Assembly: GCF_000975035.1 (NCBI RefSeq) | Contig: NZ_BBRA01000002.1 | Location: forward strand, 434,001 to 498,000 | DNA: 64,000 bases | Reading direction: 5' to 3' | DNA from: Demequina flava | GTDB taxonomy: Bacteria; Actinomycetota; Actinomycetes; Actinomycetales; Demequinaceae | Shown: positions 14,215-23,445 of the stretch, piece after piece | Position numbering within the stretch: position 1 is the stretch's first letter | Layout: the number at the start of each line of letters is the position of its first letter | The notes under the pieces: model-generated | The model's input: the letters and a program-made list of their open reading frames with translations, nothing else | Told to the model about the DNA's origin: nothing | The model's database searches: none | Made by a program: the position numbers and the translations under genes

Positions 14215-16119
14215 CTAGTGCTCGCGCAATTGGCGTCGACGCGCCTCAAGTTGCACGATCTGAGCGAAGGCCTCTTGCGCACCGTCGGTCCCCGATCCCG
14301 CACGCTGCATGCGCCCACGAAGCTCCGCGATCTGACGCGTGATGCTCAGGTCCAAGACCTTGGCCAGCACAGTGCCTGCGTAGTGACCAATAGTCTCTGG
14401 CTTGTCGTGCGGAAGCGGCGACACTGCCAGTTCTGACACTGTCGCGGCGAGCGCGTCACCGGCCTGCTCCGCAACATCGTTGGCCCAGTCGGGGCCGGCC
14501 TGTGCTGGCCCGCCCGCCGCCAGGATCGACTCATACACGGCCCGGTATTGAGGCACCGAATACGCCTGCGGGGTCATCTCGCCCACGACCGAAGCTCCCA
14601 GGGCGTCTTGCATCACCTGAGCGGGCGCCTGGAGGAGCGTTCCTAGCGACAACGCTTCCGCGCGCACCACGGGGTCGCGGCGATTGGGACGGGCCGATGC
14701 TATGGCTAGGTCATCGCCCTCGCTCACCACAGGCATTGCTCCCGTGTGCGCAGCCGGTTCGCGACCTCGGCTCTTGGCAGCCTCGGTGACTGCTCGACGG
14801 ACGATATCGATGTCCATACCGAGCCACCCGGCGAGCCGGCGCGAGTACTCCGGCTGAATCGCACGGTCACGGATGCCAGCAACCACGGGGGCGGCTGCGC
14901 GCAACGCGGCGGCACGGCCCTCCGGGGTCTCAAGGTCATTAGCGCCCAGCGCGGTGCGGATCACGAACTCGAACAGTGGGGTGCGAGCCTCAAGCAGGGA
15001 CTGCACGGCCTCGTCGCCGCCGGCCATGCGCAAATCGCACGGATCCTTCCCCTCTGGATCCACTGCGACGAACGTCTGCGCCAGGAATTGCTGATCGAGC
15101 TGAAAGGACTTCAGAGCCGCGTTCTGGCCCGCCTCATCGCCGTCAAACGTGAAGATGACCTTTGCGCCAGACGTGCCGACCTTCATCGCTCCCCCGGCGA
15201 CATCTCCCATAAGGCGGCGCACGACCTTCACATGCTCTTCGCCGAACGCCGTTCCACACGTCGCGACGGCGTTCGTGATGCCGGCAAGGTGGCAGGCCAT
15301 CACGTCGGTATATCCCTCGACGACGACGGCAGCGCGCTCGGACCTAATGGATCCCTTGGCGAGGTCGATGCCATAGAGGACCTGGTTCTTCTTGTACAGG
15401 GGTGTCTCGGGGGTGTTGAGGTACTTGGGACCCTGATCTTCTTCATAAAGGCGACGGGCGCCAAAGCCGATCACTTCGCCCGTGACGTCGCGAATGGGCC
15501 ACACGAGGCGGCCGCGAAAACGGTCATAGACACCACGAGAGCCTTCCGAAACGAGACCCGACGTGCGCAGTTCCGCTTCGGTAAACGCCTTGCCGCGAAG
15601 GTGGTCGGTCAGGTGCGACCACCCCTGGGGGGCATAGCCGATGCCGAAGTGTTCCGCGGCGGCTCGATCGAACCCGCGCTCGCGCAGGAAGTCACGGCCA
15701 ATGCGCGCTTCAGGACTGTGGAGCTGTCCCGCGAAGTACTCCTGGGCGATCCGGTGTGCCTCAAGGAGTCGCTTGCGCTGTCCTGCCGTGCCTTCCCGTT
15801 TGGGTCCGCCGCCCGCCTCGTAGCGCAGCGTCACGCCCGCGCGATCAGCCAGGTACTCCACTGCCTCCGCGAACGGAAGGCCGTCGATGCGCATGACGAA
15901 CTCGATGACGTCGCCGCCCTCGCCGCAACCAAAGCAGTGCCAGCGCCCGGCATTGGGGCGGACGTGGAAGGAGGGGGACCTCTCGTCGTGGAAGGGGCAC
16001 AAGCCCTTGACCGAGCCCACACCAGCGGGTTTGAGGGCTACGTGTTGGCCAATGATGTCCTCAATGGGGGCCTTCTCACGCACGGACGCGATGTCGTCCC
16101 TGTTGATTGTCCCGGCCAC
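14215..16119 (-). CDS. dnaG: DNA primase
   Basis: 634-residue primase that makes RNA primers at the replication fork. The N-terminal zinc domain has CPFH (about 38-41) and CFGC (about 59-62). The TOPRIM domain carries VVVEGYTDVMA (the Glu) and FDGDEAG. The C-terminal 180 residues are the DnaB-binding part. GTG at 16119 is chosen because it gives the usual MAGTINRDDI start and because TACGAT lies 6 nt upstream (leaderless pattern); a longer frame to 16188 has no support. It follows dgt in the common actinobacterial order, with several small genes between. Confidence 0.96.
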   Translation of the reverse strand: MAGTINRDDIASVREKAPIEDIIGQHVALKPAGVGSVKGLCPFHDERSPSFHVRPNAGRWHCFGCGEGGDVIEFVMRIDGLPFAEAVEYLADRAGVTLRYEAGGGPKREGTAGQRKRLLEAHRIAQEYFAGQLHSPEARIGRDFLRERGFDRAAAEHFGIGYAPQGWSHLTDHLRGKAFTEAELRTSGLVSEGSRGVYDRFRGRLVWPIRDVTGEVIGFGARRLYEEDQGPKYLNTPETPLYKKNQVLYGIDLAKGSIRSERAAVVVEGYTDVMACHLAGITNAVATCGTAFGEEHVKVVRRLMGDVAGGAMKVGTSGAKVIFTFDGDEAGQNAALKSFQLDQQFLAQTFVAVDPEGKDPCDLRMAGGDEAVQSLLEARTPLFEFVIRTALGANDLETPEGRAAALRAAAPVVAGIRDRAIQPEYSRRLAGWLGMDIDIVRRAVTEAAKSRGREPAAHTGAMPVVSEGDDLAIASARPNRRDPVVRAEALSLGTLLQAPAQVMQDALGASVVGEMTPQAYSVPQYRAVYESILAAGGPAQAGPDWANDVAEQAGDALAATVSELAVSPLPHDKPETIGHYAGTVLAKVLDLSITRQIAELRGRMQRAGSGTDGAQEAFAQIVQLEARRRQLREH

Positions 16120-16125
16120 GTGTGA

Positions 16126-16131
16126 ATCGTA
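16126..16131 (-). promoter_or_regulatory. Leaderless -10 element of dnaG
   Basis: TACGAT on the minus strand lies 6 nt before the GTG at 16119, and no Shine-Dalgarno sequence is present, consistent with a leaderless dnaG message. Confidence 0.45.
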
Positions 16132-16246
16132 CTCGCCATCCTCTGTACCACCTCGCTTGTCTGCGCCGACAGCGAAGACGTGCCCCAAGCATCGGCCCCG
16201 GTCGGTACCCTGGGCAGTGGTTCACATCCATCGAAAGGACTCCCCC

Positions 16247-16705
16247 GTGAGAATCGACGCCTTCCTCGCTGACTCGGCTGAGGTCGTCAACGGCAAGATC
16301 TATTCGCTCGGCGCGGGATGGAACACCATCTTCGTGCGGCAGTTCCCGGCGGCGCACCGACGCCTCGCCGTGGCCGCAACCGTCCACGTTCCCTTCACCG
16401 CGACCAACTCCTCGCACCAGCTTGAGCTCAAGCTCCTGACTGAAGACGGCAAGGAGTACCCCATCGGTGTCCGCCAGGACGCGGAGGGCAAGGCTCAGCC
16501 TGTGCGCGGCATGGGTGGCGAGTTCACCCTCGGTCGCCCGGCGCACCTGGTCGACGGTGACGAGCAGGTTGCCTGCTTCGCGTTCACGATCGACGGCATC
16601 CGCTTTGTGCAGCCCGGTATGTTCTCCTGGGTCGTGTCGGTCGACGGCGAAGAGCTCGGCCGCCTGCCCATGCGCGTGCAGCAGGTCCAGCAGCAACAGC
16701 AGTAA
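16247..16705 (+). CDS. DUF6941-type conserved protein
   Basis: 152-residue soluble protein from a GTG start with CGAAAGGA upstream. It begins MRIDAFLADSAEVVNGKIYS and contains GAGWNTIFVRQFPA and a beta-rich body with LVDGDEQVACFAFTIDGI and FSWVVSVDGEELGRLPMRV. This pattern matches a small family widely found in actinobacteria (listed as DUF6941, from memory). The function is unknown. The C-terminus is Gln-rich (VQQVQQQQQ). It is followed 6 nt later by a membrane protein, so it probably heads a short operon with the next genes. Confidence 0.8.
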   Translation: MRIDAFLADSAEVVNGKIYSLGAGWNTIFVRQFPAAHRRLAVAATVHVPFTATNSSHQLELKLLTEDGKEYPIGVRQDAEGKAQPVRGMGGEFTLGRPAHLVDGDEQVACFAFTIDGIRFVQPGMFSWVVSVDGEELGRLPMRVQQVQQQQQ

Positions 16706-16711
16706 CCGTTC

Positions 16712-17128
16712 ATGGGGCTGTACACCGGGGTCGTGTACCCCGCGTATCTCGTTGTCTGCGCGGTGCTCGTCCTCGGTGGCATTGCCACCCTGATCTGGCC
16801 GTCGTTGCACCCGTGGCTCAAACGCATAGTCACGGCCATGTGGATCGTGACTGCCGCGCATGCAGCGACCGTCGTCGTGGTGCTCCTTGGGGACTCCGAC
16901 GCTGGGATCGTGTTGACGCTTGGCTACCTCATCGCGTCGGTGATCTTGGTGCCGTTCCTTGGCGTCGGCCGCCTCGGTGAGCCATCGGCTGCGGCGCACG
17001 ACCCCGACCCCAACCGCCCGGTGCTACAACCCGACCAGATTGCCCGCGTTGATGGCGGTGCGGCAATCATTATCGGCATCACGGCCGCGGTTCTTGCGTT
17101 GCGCGTGTTCCAGATCCTGGGAGCGTGA
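16712..17128 (+). CDS. Small membrane protein of unknown function
   Basis: 138 residues with four predicted membrane helices (about residues 8-28, 37-60, 68-88 and 115-135) and a short polar loop rich in Pro/Asp (HDPDPNRPVLQPD) before the last helix. I do not recognise a family. Its stop overlaps the next ATG (TGATG), so it is coupled to another small membrane protein and probably to the DUF368 gene after that. It could be a partner or a filler gene of that operon. Confidence 0.75.
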   Translation: MGLYTGVVYPAYLVVCAVLVLGGIATLIWPSLHPWLKRIVTAMWIVTAAHAATVVVVLLGDSDAGIVLTLGYLIASVILVPFLGVGRLGEPSAAAHDPDPNRPVLQPDQIARVDGGAAIIIGITAAVLALRVFQILGA

Positions 17129-17517
17129 TGAGCCCGATCGGCCGCATCATCCTCATCGTCGCCTACGCGGTTCTTGGCATCGCGGCGACCGGTCGCTCGG
17201 TGTACCAAATCTCCACCAAGTTCACCGAGGCTCCCCTGCCCTACACAATCTCCGCGCTGAGCGCCCTCCTGTATATCGGGATCGCAGTGGCACTGTGGCG
17301 CGGATGGCGACGCGGAGCGCTGTGGGGAACCTGCATTGAACTCGCCGGCGTGCTCGTGGTCGGAACCCTCGGATACCTCCACCCCGAGTGGTGGGGCGAT
17401 GAAACCGTGTGGACCGGCTACGGTTCTGCCTACGGCTGGGTTCCGCTGATATTGCCCCTGGCCGCGTTGTGGGTGCTCCTACGCCCCCGCCGCCCACAGA
17501 TGGAGACCTCCTCATGA
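17128..17517 (+). CDS. Small membrane protein of unknown function
   Basis: 129 residues with about four membrane helices and a tryptophan-rich loop (YLHPEWWGDETVWTGYG, about 80-96). ATG 17128 is preferred over GTG 17125 because GGGAG is better spaced. The N-terminal half resembles generic DUF-type membrane proteins of actinobacteria with repeated small-residue helices; no function can be stated. It overlaps both neighbours by one and four bases, which places it firmly in the same transcription unit as the DUF368 protein. Confidence 0.75.
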   Translation: MSPIGRIILIVAYAVLGIAATGRSVYQISTKFTEAPLPYTISALSALLYIGIAVALWRGWRRGALWGTCIELAGVLVVGTLGYLHPEWWGDETVWTGYGSAYGWVPLILPLAALWVLLRPRRPQMETSS

Positions 17518-18494
17518 GTGACGACACCCCCCGCTCAACCGTGGGGTCGACGGTCCTGAACCTCGTACGTGGAGGATTGATCGGAAGCGCCGAGACGGTC
17601 CCCGGCGTGTCGGGCGGCACCGTTGCGCTGATGACGGGCGTCTACGAGACGCTGCTGACCTCCGCTGGCCACTTCATCACCGGCGCCCGCATCACCGTGG
17701 CCGACGGCAGTCGCGGCCGTGGAGTCGCACGCGCCAAGCCAGAGTGGGCCCAGGTGCGCTGGGGCGTGCTGATCCCTCTTGGCATCGGCATGGTCATCGC
17801 GCTCCTCGCCGTCGCCTCCGTCATGGAAGGCCTGATGGAGGACCACCCCGTCACGATGCGGGCACTGTTCTTTGGGCTCGTCGTGGCCTCGCTCGCGGTT
17901 CCCTTCCGCCTCGCGGCGCAGGCTCCGTTGCGCACACGGCCCGTAGGTCGCTGGGGTGGCAAGGACTGGATCATCGCGGCAGGCGCAGCAATCGCCGCTG
18001 CGGTCATTGTGTCGCTGCCCGGTGGCAACCTCGAGCCCAGCCCGCTCGTCCTGATTCCCGCGGGTGCGATCGCGGTGTCGGCACTCGTGCTTCCGGGTTT
18101 GTCGGGCTCGTTCCTCTTGCTCACGATGGGCCTGTACGAGCCGACGATCGCAGCGCTCAACGACCGCGACTACGCATACCTGGCCTACTTCGCGGTGGGA
18201 CTGGTCATCGGCCTGGTCTCGATCGTGAAGCTGCTTCAATGGCTGCTCGAGCACCACCGCCGCACAACCTTGGTGGTCCTGACCGGAGTCATGGCAGGCT
18301 CGCTCGTCGCACTGTGGCCGTGGCAGGACGAGAACCGTCAGCTCGAGGCGCCCTCGGGAGACCTCCTGGGGCCAATCCTGGCGTTCCTGGCCGGGTTCTT
18401 GGTCGTCGTGGCACTTCTGGTCATCGAGTCACGCATCGTCGCCAAGCGCACTCTCATCGAGACAGACACCGAAACCGACGCGCCCACCGCCTAG
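17514..18494 (+). CDS. DUF368 family membrane protein (PopT-type undecaprenyl-phosphate translocase)
   Basis: 326-residue polytopic membrane protein. The N-terminal hallmark GGLIGSAETVPGVSGGTVALM (read in two parts, LVRGGLIGSAE and TVPGVSGGTVALMTG) and the second copy LPGLSGSFLLLTMGLYEP identify DUF368. Members of this family (PopT) and DedA proteins (UptA) were reported to return undecaprenyl phosphate across the membrane for cell-wall synthesis; that role is inherited by homology. The ATG overlaps the previous stop by 4 nt. Together with uppS, which makes the lipid carrier, and two VTT/DedA-like genes, the window holds several lipid-carrier functions. Confidence 0.88.
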   Translation: MSDDTPRSTVGSTVLNLVRGGLIGSAETVPGVSGGTVALMTGVYETLLTSAGHFITGARITVADGSRGRGVARAKPEWAQVRWGVLIPLGIGMVIALLAVASVMEGLMEDHPVTMRALFFGLVVASLAVPFRLAAQAPLRTRPVGRWGGKDWIIAAGAAIAAAVIVSLPGGNLEPSPLVLIPAGAIAVSALVLPGLSGSFLLLTMGLYEPTIAALNDRDYAYLAYFAVGLVIGLVSIVKLLQWLLEHHRRTTLVVLTGVMAGSLVALWPWQDENRQLEAPSGDLLGPILAFLAGFLVVVALLVIESRIVAKRTLIETDTETDAPTA

Positions 18495-18541
18495 GGTGGG
18501 CGGCCGCGCTGTTCCCAGCCCGGGCATCGGCCCTATGCCGT

Positions 18542-19855
18542 TTACTTGCCGCCGCAGTACTTGTGGTGCCAGTTGTACGCAGACGTGTCGGTGAGAGAGG
18601 CAACCTGGTCCACCGCGATCCGCAGGCGCTCACCGTCCCCTGACGCGTCGCGATAGTCCGCGGCGAACTGGGGCTCCATCACGTCGGCGCCGCGATCAGC
18701 GAGCGCGCCCACGAGTTCCTTGAGCACACGGCGCTGCTTGGCGTACGTGGGGCTCGACTCACGTGGCGCCATCAGAAAGTGCACCGCAATGCCCTTGAGG
18801 ATCAGGATCTCGTCGAGCGTTTCCTGGGGCGTTACGAGCGTGGCGTTGTGGCGAGTGTGTGGGCCAATCCCGTACTCGGCTTGCGTGGCCTCGATCGTCG
18901 CCGAGGCGAATCGGCCGATGAGCTGGCTGGTCATGTCCTTCAACGCGGCCAGCGAGGCGCGCGACCCGTCAAAGTCATCGGCCCACCAGCGGAACTGACG
19001 CAGTCGCTCAAGAGCTGCCAGCAGCGCGTCCTCGTCTCCCCTGCCATACCACTCGCGGGCGTGGTCAACCACCTCGCGGGCGTGGCCGGGGTCCCGAAGA
19101 ACGGACAGCGAGACCTGGCGGTAGACGACCGAATCCTCGACATCGTGAACCGAGTACGAGATGTCATCAGCGAGATCCATGATCTGCGCTTCAAAGCTCT
19201 GCGCCCGGTCAGGCGCACCGTCACGGAGCCAGTCGAAGACGGCCCGATCATCCTCGTAGACGCCGAACTTGCGGCTGGGTTTGCCATCGGGCCGCGGAGG
19301 CGCGCCTTCTTCGCCCCAGGGATACTTCACAGCCGCATCCAGGCCCGCGCGAGTGAGATTGAGCCCGATGGGCTGGCCAGTCTCTGGGTGCACAGACTTT
19401 GGCTCAAGGCGCGTGAGCAGACGCAGGGTCTGAGCGTTGCCCTCAAAACCACCGATGTGGCGCGTGACCTTGTCGAGCGCGCGCTCACCGTTGTGACCAA
19501 AGGGCGGGTGACCAAGGTCGTGAGCGAGGCAAGCGGCATCCACGACGTCGGGCGAGCATCCGAGCGCGTTTGCGAGCTCACGTCCCACCTGCGCCACCTC
19601 AAGCGAATGCGTCAAGCGGGTGCGGACGAAGTCACCGCTACCGAGGCCCAGCACTTGCGTCTTGGCTCCCAGACGACGTAGCGCGCTTGAGTGCAGGATG
19701 CGCGCTCTGTCGCGCTCGAAGGGGGTCCGGTTTGGGCTCTTCGACGGCTCGTGGACCCAGCGCTCCACGTCAGCGTCGGTGTAGCCCTCAGGAACGGCGA
19801 TGGCGGATGCGGCGGCGATGGTGCTACCGCCGGTCTCGTCAGCTGGTGAGATCAC
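18542..19855 (-). CDS. dgt: Deoxyguanosinetriphosphate triphosphohydrolase-like protein
   Basis: 437-residue HD-domain dNTP triphosphohydrolase. ARILHSSALRRLGAKTQV and RTRLTHSLEVAQVGRELA precede the metal-binding CLAHDLGHPPFGHNGE segment (about residues 105-120), and IMDLADDISYSVHDVED supplies the second Asp. Such enzymes cleave dNTPs to the nucleoside plus triphosphate and help balance dNTP pools. GTG 19855 is preferred over TTG 19864 because TAGGTT lies exactly 7 nt upstream (leaderless layout). It is convergent with the DUF368 gene, and near dusB and dnaG as in other actinobacteria. Confidence 0.93.
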   Translation of the reverse strand: MISPADETGGSTIAAASAIAVPEGYTDADVERWVHEPSKSPNRTPFERDRARILHSSALRRLGAKTQVLGLGSGDFVRTRLTHSLEVAQVGRELANALGCSPDVVDAACLAHDLGHPPFGHNGERALDKVTRHIGGFEGNAQTLRLLTRLEPKSVHPETGQPIGLNLTRAGLDAAVKYPWGEEGAPPRPDGKPSRKFGVYEDDRAVFDWLRDGAPDRAQSFEAQIMDLADDISYSVHDVEDSVVYRQVSLSVLRDPGHAREVVDHAREWYGRGDEDALLAALERLRQFRWWADDFDGSRASLAALKDMTSQLIGRFASATIEATQAEYGIGPHTRHNATLVTPQETLDEILILKGIAVHFLMAPRESSPTYAKQRRVLKELVGALADRGADVMEPQFAADYRDASGDGERLRIAVDQVASLTDTSAYNWHHKYCGGK

Positions 19856-19862
19856 GGTCTCC

Positions 19863-19868
19863 AACCTA
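19863..19868 (-). promoter_or_regulatory. Leaderless -10 element of dgt
   Basis: TAGGTT on the minus strand is followed by 7 nt (GGAGACC) and then GTG at 19855. The GGAG in the spacer could also act as a weak ribosome site. Confidence 0.45.
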
Positions 19869-19996
19869 GCGCGGTTCCTGCGCCAGGTACGGCCCTCGCC
19901 CTCACCCCGGCGCCTCCGCAGGCAAATTGGGTCACAGGAGACCGCGAAAGTGACCCGGATGTCCTACGAGCGGGAGCCGTATCGCACGACCGCGCG

Positions 19997-20002
19997 TACC
20001 GT
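19997..20002 (+). promoter_or_regulatory. Leaderless -10 element of the DHFR-like gene
   Basis: TACCGT is followed by 7 nt and then the ATG at 20010, the same layout as at other genes in the window. Confidence 0.45.
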
Positions 20003-20009
20003 GGAGCGT

Positions 20010-20645
20010 ATGGGTGAAGTGAAGGCGTATTGCGCGATGTCGGTCGATGGCTTCATTGCGGGGCCAGGAGATGACCTTTCCTGGCTTGACGCTGAGAGGC
20101 CGGCGTGGGCTCCGATGTCTGCGGAAGCCTGGGCGCAGCGTGATCAAGACGGCATTGCCTTCGCGGACTTTTACGGGGGTGTTGGCGCGATGCTCATGGG
20201 CCGGCGCACATTCGACGTGGTGCACGGCATGAACGAGTGGTTCTACGGCGAGATGCCAATCCTCATCGCAACCGGGCGCCCACTGCCTCAGTCGCGCCCC
20301 ACGGTGCGCGCGGCATCGGCCCCTATCGCAAACCTGGTCGCCGAAGCCCAGGAGCTCGCTGGCGACAACCACGTGTATCTGGATGGCGGCTCGGTGATTC
20401 GTCAGGCCCTGGACGCTGGCCTTGTCGATGAGGCGATCGTCACGATCCATCCGACGATCCTGGGCGCGGGTCACCCCTTGTTTGCGGGGGCCGAGCAACG
20501 CCACCCCGTCACAATCACAGACGTCAGGAACTACGCGGGCGGCATGGTTCAGGTCACGATGCGCCCCGCGCGTGAACCTGTCGACACATCGCCGCTGCCG
20601 GACGACGGCGGCCCAGCGGACGAGACCTCGTTCGGGCACGCCTAA
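20010..20645 (+). CDS. Dihydrofolate reductase family protein (RibD C-terminal-like)
   Basis: 211-residue protein with the DHFR/RibD-C fold. It starts VKAYCAMSVDGFIAGPGDDL and has a MGRRTFDVVHGM loop, then NHVYLDGGSVIRQALDAGLVDE and a TIHPTILGAGHPLF segment, all usual for this group of small NADPH-linked reductases. True folate reduction is not implied; most members have unknown substrates. One copy of the dispersed GCATCGGCCC motif is read as Ala-Ser-Ala-Pro. The last 25 residues are an acidic extension. It is a single gene between dgt and dusB. Confidence 0.87.
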   Translation: MGEVKAYCAMSVDGFIAGPGDDLSWLDAERPAWAPMSAEAWAQRDQDGIAFADFYGGVGAMLMGRRTFDVVHGMNEWFYGEMPILIATGRPLPQSRPTVRAASAPIANLVAEAQELAGDNHVYLDGGSVIRQALDAGLVDEAIVTIHPTILGAGHPLFAGAEQRHPVTITDVRNYAGGMVQVTMRPAREPVDTSPLPDDGGPADETSFGHA

Positions 20646-20680
20646 CGTCCGACCCGCACCGCCGGCATGGAGCACCGAGG

Positions 20681-21868
20681 CTAACCGCCGGAGACGCTCA
20701 GTTCTGCCTCTTGCAACCGCGCCTCGAGGTCCGACGTGATGTCCTGAGTCTCGAGCCATCCATCTGGGCATGAGGGCTGCTTGGGTGTGCCCTGGCGTCC
20801 GCGCGGACCCTCAGCGGCCTCGCCGGGGTAGGGAGATTCGAGCGGCAGGGTGTCGAGCAGTTCGCGCAGTTGCGGCAGCGTCTCGACCAGTCCCAGGCTC
20901 TTGCGGATCTCACCGCCGACCGGATAACCCTTGAGGTACCAGGCGACGTGCTTGCGGATCTCGCGCATGGCTTTGAGTTCGTCATCACCAAAGAAGGGCA
21001 CCATCAACTCGCCGTGGCGATAAATGGTGTCCGCGACAAGAGCCAGTCCCGGCTTCACCCGCTCCGGCCGGCCCTCGAAAGCTGCTTGCAGATCGGCAAA
21101 GAGCCACGGGCGCCCCTGGCATCCGCGCCCCACCACGACGCCGTCGATGCCGGTCTGTTCGACCATGCGCAACGCGTCTTCTGCGGACCAGATGTCTCCG
21201 TTCCCCAACACAGGAATCGACGACACGGCCTCCTTGAGGCGAGCAATCGCTTCCCAATCCGCAGTCCCGGAATAGTAGTCGGCCGCCGTGCGGCCATGTA
21301 GCGCCACGGCGGCAGCACCCTCGGCCTCAGCCATGCGGCCAGCATCGAGGTACGTCAGGTGATCGTCGTCGACACCCTTGCGCATCTTGACGGTCACTGG
21401 GACGTCGTAGGGGGCGGCCTCGCGAACGGCGGCGCGCACGATGTCGCGGAAGAGGTCCTTCTTCCACGGCAGCACCGCTCCCCCACCCTTTTTGGTCACC
21501 TTGGGAACGGGGCAACCAAAGTTCATGTCGATGTGGTCGGCGCGGTCCTCCTGGACCAGCATCTTGACGGCGGCGCCAATTGTCGCGGGGTCGACTCCAT
21601 AGAGCTGGACGGACCGCGGAGTCTCGTCAGGGTCATGGTGGATGATGCGCATGGACTCGCGGGTACGTTCCACGAGTGCGCGGGAGGTGACCATTTCCGC
21701 CACATAGATGCCGCCACCGTGCTCGCGGCACAGTCGACGGAATGCGGCGTTTGTGATGCCGGCCATAGGCGCGAGCACTACGGGGGTGTCAACGGTGAGG
21801 GGGCCAAACTGCAAAGGCGGCAGCACGCGCTCGCCCGTTGCGGGCAGGGCCGATGCGTCAGTCGTCAT
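20681..21868 (-). CDS. dusB: tRNA-dihydrouridine synthase
   Basis: 395-residue FMN enzyme that reduces uridines in tRNA to dihydrouridine. The TIM barrel begins PLTVDTPVVLAPMAGITNAA; the catalytic Cys lies in NFGCPVPKVTKKGGGA (about residues 122-137), with KMRKGVDDD, LHGRTAADYYSG and VVGRGCQGRPW further on. The C-terminal RNA-binding helical domain is present. The last 35 residues are an uncharacteristic polar tail. A copy of the GGCCGATGC motif lies in codons 4-7. It is separated from the downstream ugd operon by a terminator hairpin. Confidence 0.95.
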   Translation of the reverse strand: MTTDASALPATGERVLPPLQFGPLTVDTPVVLAPMAGITNAAFRRLCREHGGGIYVAEMVTSRALVERTRESMRIIHHDPDETPRSVQLYGVDPATIGAAVKMLVQEDRADHIDMNFGCPVPKVTKKGGGAVLPWKKDLFRDIVRAAVREAAPYDVPVTVKMRKGVDDDHLTYLDAGRMAEAEGAAAVALHGRTAADYYSGTADWEAIARLKEAVSSIPVLGNGDIWSAEDALRMVEQTGIDGVVVGRGCQGRPWLFADLQAAFEGRPERVKPGLALVADTIYRHGELMVPFFGDDELKAMREIRKHVAWYLKGYPVGGEIRKSLGLVETLPQLRELLDTLPLESPYPGEAAEGPRGRQGTPKQPSCPDGWLETQDITSDLEARLQEAELSVSGG

Positions 21869-21924
21869 GCCTCTATTGTCGCCGATTCCCGCTAGAGGCC
21901 TGCATCGGCGCCCAGGCGCCCCAA

Positions 21925-21965
21925 CGCCCGCCCGGGCGCTGAGGGGGGTTTGACCCGGGCGGGCG
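21925..21965 (-). terminator. Terminator hairpin of the exopolysaccharide operon
   Basis: CGCCCGCCCGGG (21925-21936) and CCCGGGCGGGCG (21954-21965) are perfect 12-bp inverted repeats with a 17-nt loop, 17 nt beyond the ugd stop. There is no strong T-run on the minus strand. A second small palindrome (GGCGCCCAGGCGCC) lies at 21907-21920. Confidence 0.65.
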
Positions 21966-21981
21966 CGCGTGCAGGGTGACG

Positions 21982-23445
21982 TCAGGCCTGAACCGTCACG
22001 GCATCCTTGTCATGTTCGGCAAGGTGCACGGTTGATGGCTGGGCGGGGCGTCCAAGCGCCCTGTACTCCCAGCCTGCGGCGCGATACGCATCGGCGTCCA
22101 GCGCATGGCGGCCATCGACCACAGCGCGGCGCGCAACGAGCTCGCCCATCATCTCGGGGTCCGCGTCTTTGAAGCGATCCCACTCGGTAAGCAACACGAC
22201 CACGTCCGCGCCCTTCACACACTCAGCAAACGTGTTCGCGTACTCGAGTTGCGGGTACACCCGGCGAGCGTTGTCCATCGCCTCCGGGTCGTAGACGACC
22301 ACGCTGGCCGATTCCGCGCGCAACATGTCTGCGACATCAAGCGCGGGAGCGTCACGAATGTCGTCGGAGTTCGGCTTGAACGCCGCACCGAGGCACGCGA
22401 TGCGCTTGCCCGTGACATCTCCCCCGGCGAGCTCACGCACAAGGTCGACAGTGCGCCGGCGACGACGCCCGTTGATTGCGTCGACTTCGTGAAGGAAGGC
22501 CACGGCCTGTCCCACACCAAGTTCCTCAGCGCGGTGGGCGAACGCGCGGATGTCCTTCGGCAAGCATCCTCCACCAAAGCCGAGGCCCGGCTTGAGGAAG
22601 CGACCGCCAATGCGATCGTCATAACTGAGCGCGCTGGCCAGGAGGTTGACGTCCGCACCAGCGGCCTCACACACCTCAGCCATCGCGTTGATGTACGAGA
22701 TCTTGGTGGCAAGGAAGGAGTTCGCCGCGACTTTGACCAGTTCCGCGGTGCGCAGGTCTGCCACGACCAATGGCGTCCCTTCGTCGAGCACGGGCTTGAA
22801 ACTCGCGGTAAGCATCTGTGTCGCCCACGCAGACTTCACTCCGAACACCAACCGGTCGGGGTGCAGGGTGTCCTGTACGGCGTAGCCCTCGCGCAGAAAC
22901 TCGGGGTTCCACGCCACTTCCACGAGCTCGGGGTTGGGCGAGCTCATGGCGACAATGTCCGCGAGTCGCTCGGCGGTGCCGACGGGCACCGTGGACTTGC
23001 CGACCAGCAGGGCCGGCTTACGGGTGCGTTCCGCGATGGCGGTGAAAGCCGCCTCGACGTACTCGAGGTTCGCTGCTCGCGAGCCCTCTGCCTGTGGCGT
23101 GCCGACGCAGATGTAGTGCACGTCGCCAAACTCGGCGGCTTCATCGAATGACGTCGTGAATCGCAGCGACCCTGACTTGAGCGTCTCCTTCAGCAGCTCG
23201 GGCAGGCCCGGCTCGTAGAACGGGACCTCACCGCTCTCCAGGCGGGCGATCTTCGCGGCATCAACATCGACGCCAAGGACGTCGAAGCCGAGCGATGCCA
23301 TCGAAACTGCGTGGGTGGCACCGAGGTAGCCGGTGCCGATAACCGTGATCTTTGGTCGTACGGGAACTTCGTGAGTGCTGGTGTCTTGCATGGTGATGTC
23401 CTCTCGGGTGTTGAGATCGGGCACTTCACTACTCGCAGTCGACAT
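21982..23445 (-). CDS. ugd: UDP-glucose 6-dehydrogenase
   Basis: 487-residue enzyme that oxidises UDP-glucose to UDP-glucuronate with NAD. The NAD fold begins KITVIGTGYLGATHAVS. VPFYEPGLPELL, CVGTPQ, VGKSTVPVGTA and the catalytic Cys in FGGGCLPKDIRAF (near residue 280) are clear, followed by LGAAFKPNSDDIRDAPAL in the C-terminal domain. ATG 23445 has AGGAGG 9 nt upstream and overlaps the upstream gene by 17 nt; ATG 23391 (with GAGAGGA) is a shorter alternative. It is last gene of the exopolysaccharide operon and supplies its probable sugar precursor. Confidence 0.93.
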   Translation of the reverse strand: MSTASSEVPDLNTREDITMQDTSTHEVPVRPKITVIGTGYLGATHAVSMASLGFDVLGVDVDAAKIARLESGEVPFYEPGLPELLKETLKSGSLRFTTSFDEAAEFGDVHYICVGTPQAEGSRAANLEYVEAAFTAIAERTRKPALLVGKSTVPVGTAERLADIVAMSSPNPELVEVAWNPEFLREGYAVQDTLHPDRLVFGVKSAWATQMLTASFKPVLDEGTPLVVADLRTAELVKVAANSFLATKISYINAMAEVCEAAGADVNLLASALSYDDRIGGRFLKPGLGFGGGCLPKDIRAFAHRAEELGVGQAVAFLHEVDAINGRRRRRTVDLVRELAGGDVTGKRIACLGAAFKPNSDDIRDAPALDVADMLRAESASVVVYDPEAMDNARRVYPQLEYANTFAECVKGADVVVLLTEWDRFKDADPEMMGELVARRAVVDGRHALDADAYRAAGWEYRALGRPAQPSTVHLAEHDKDAVTVQA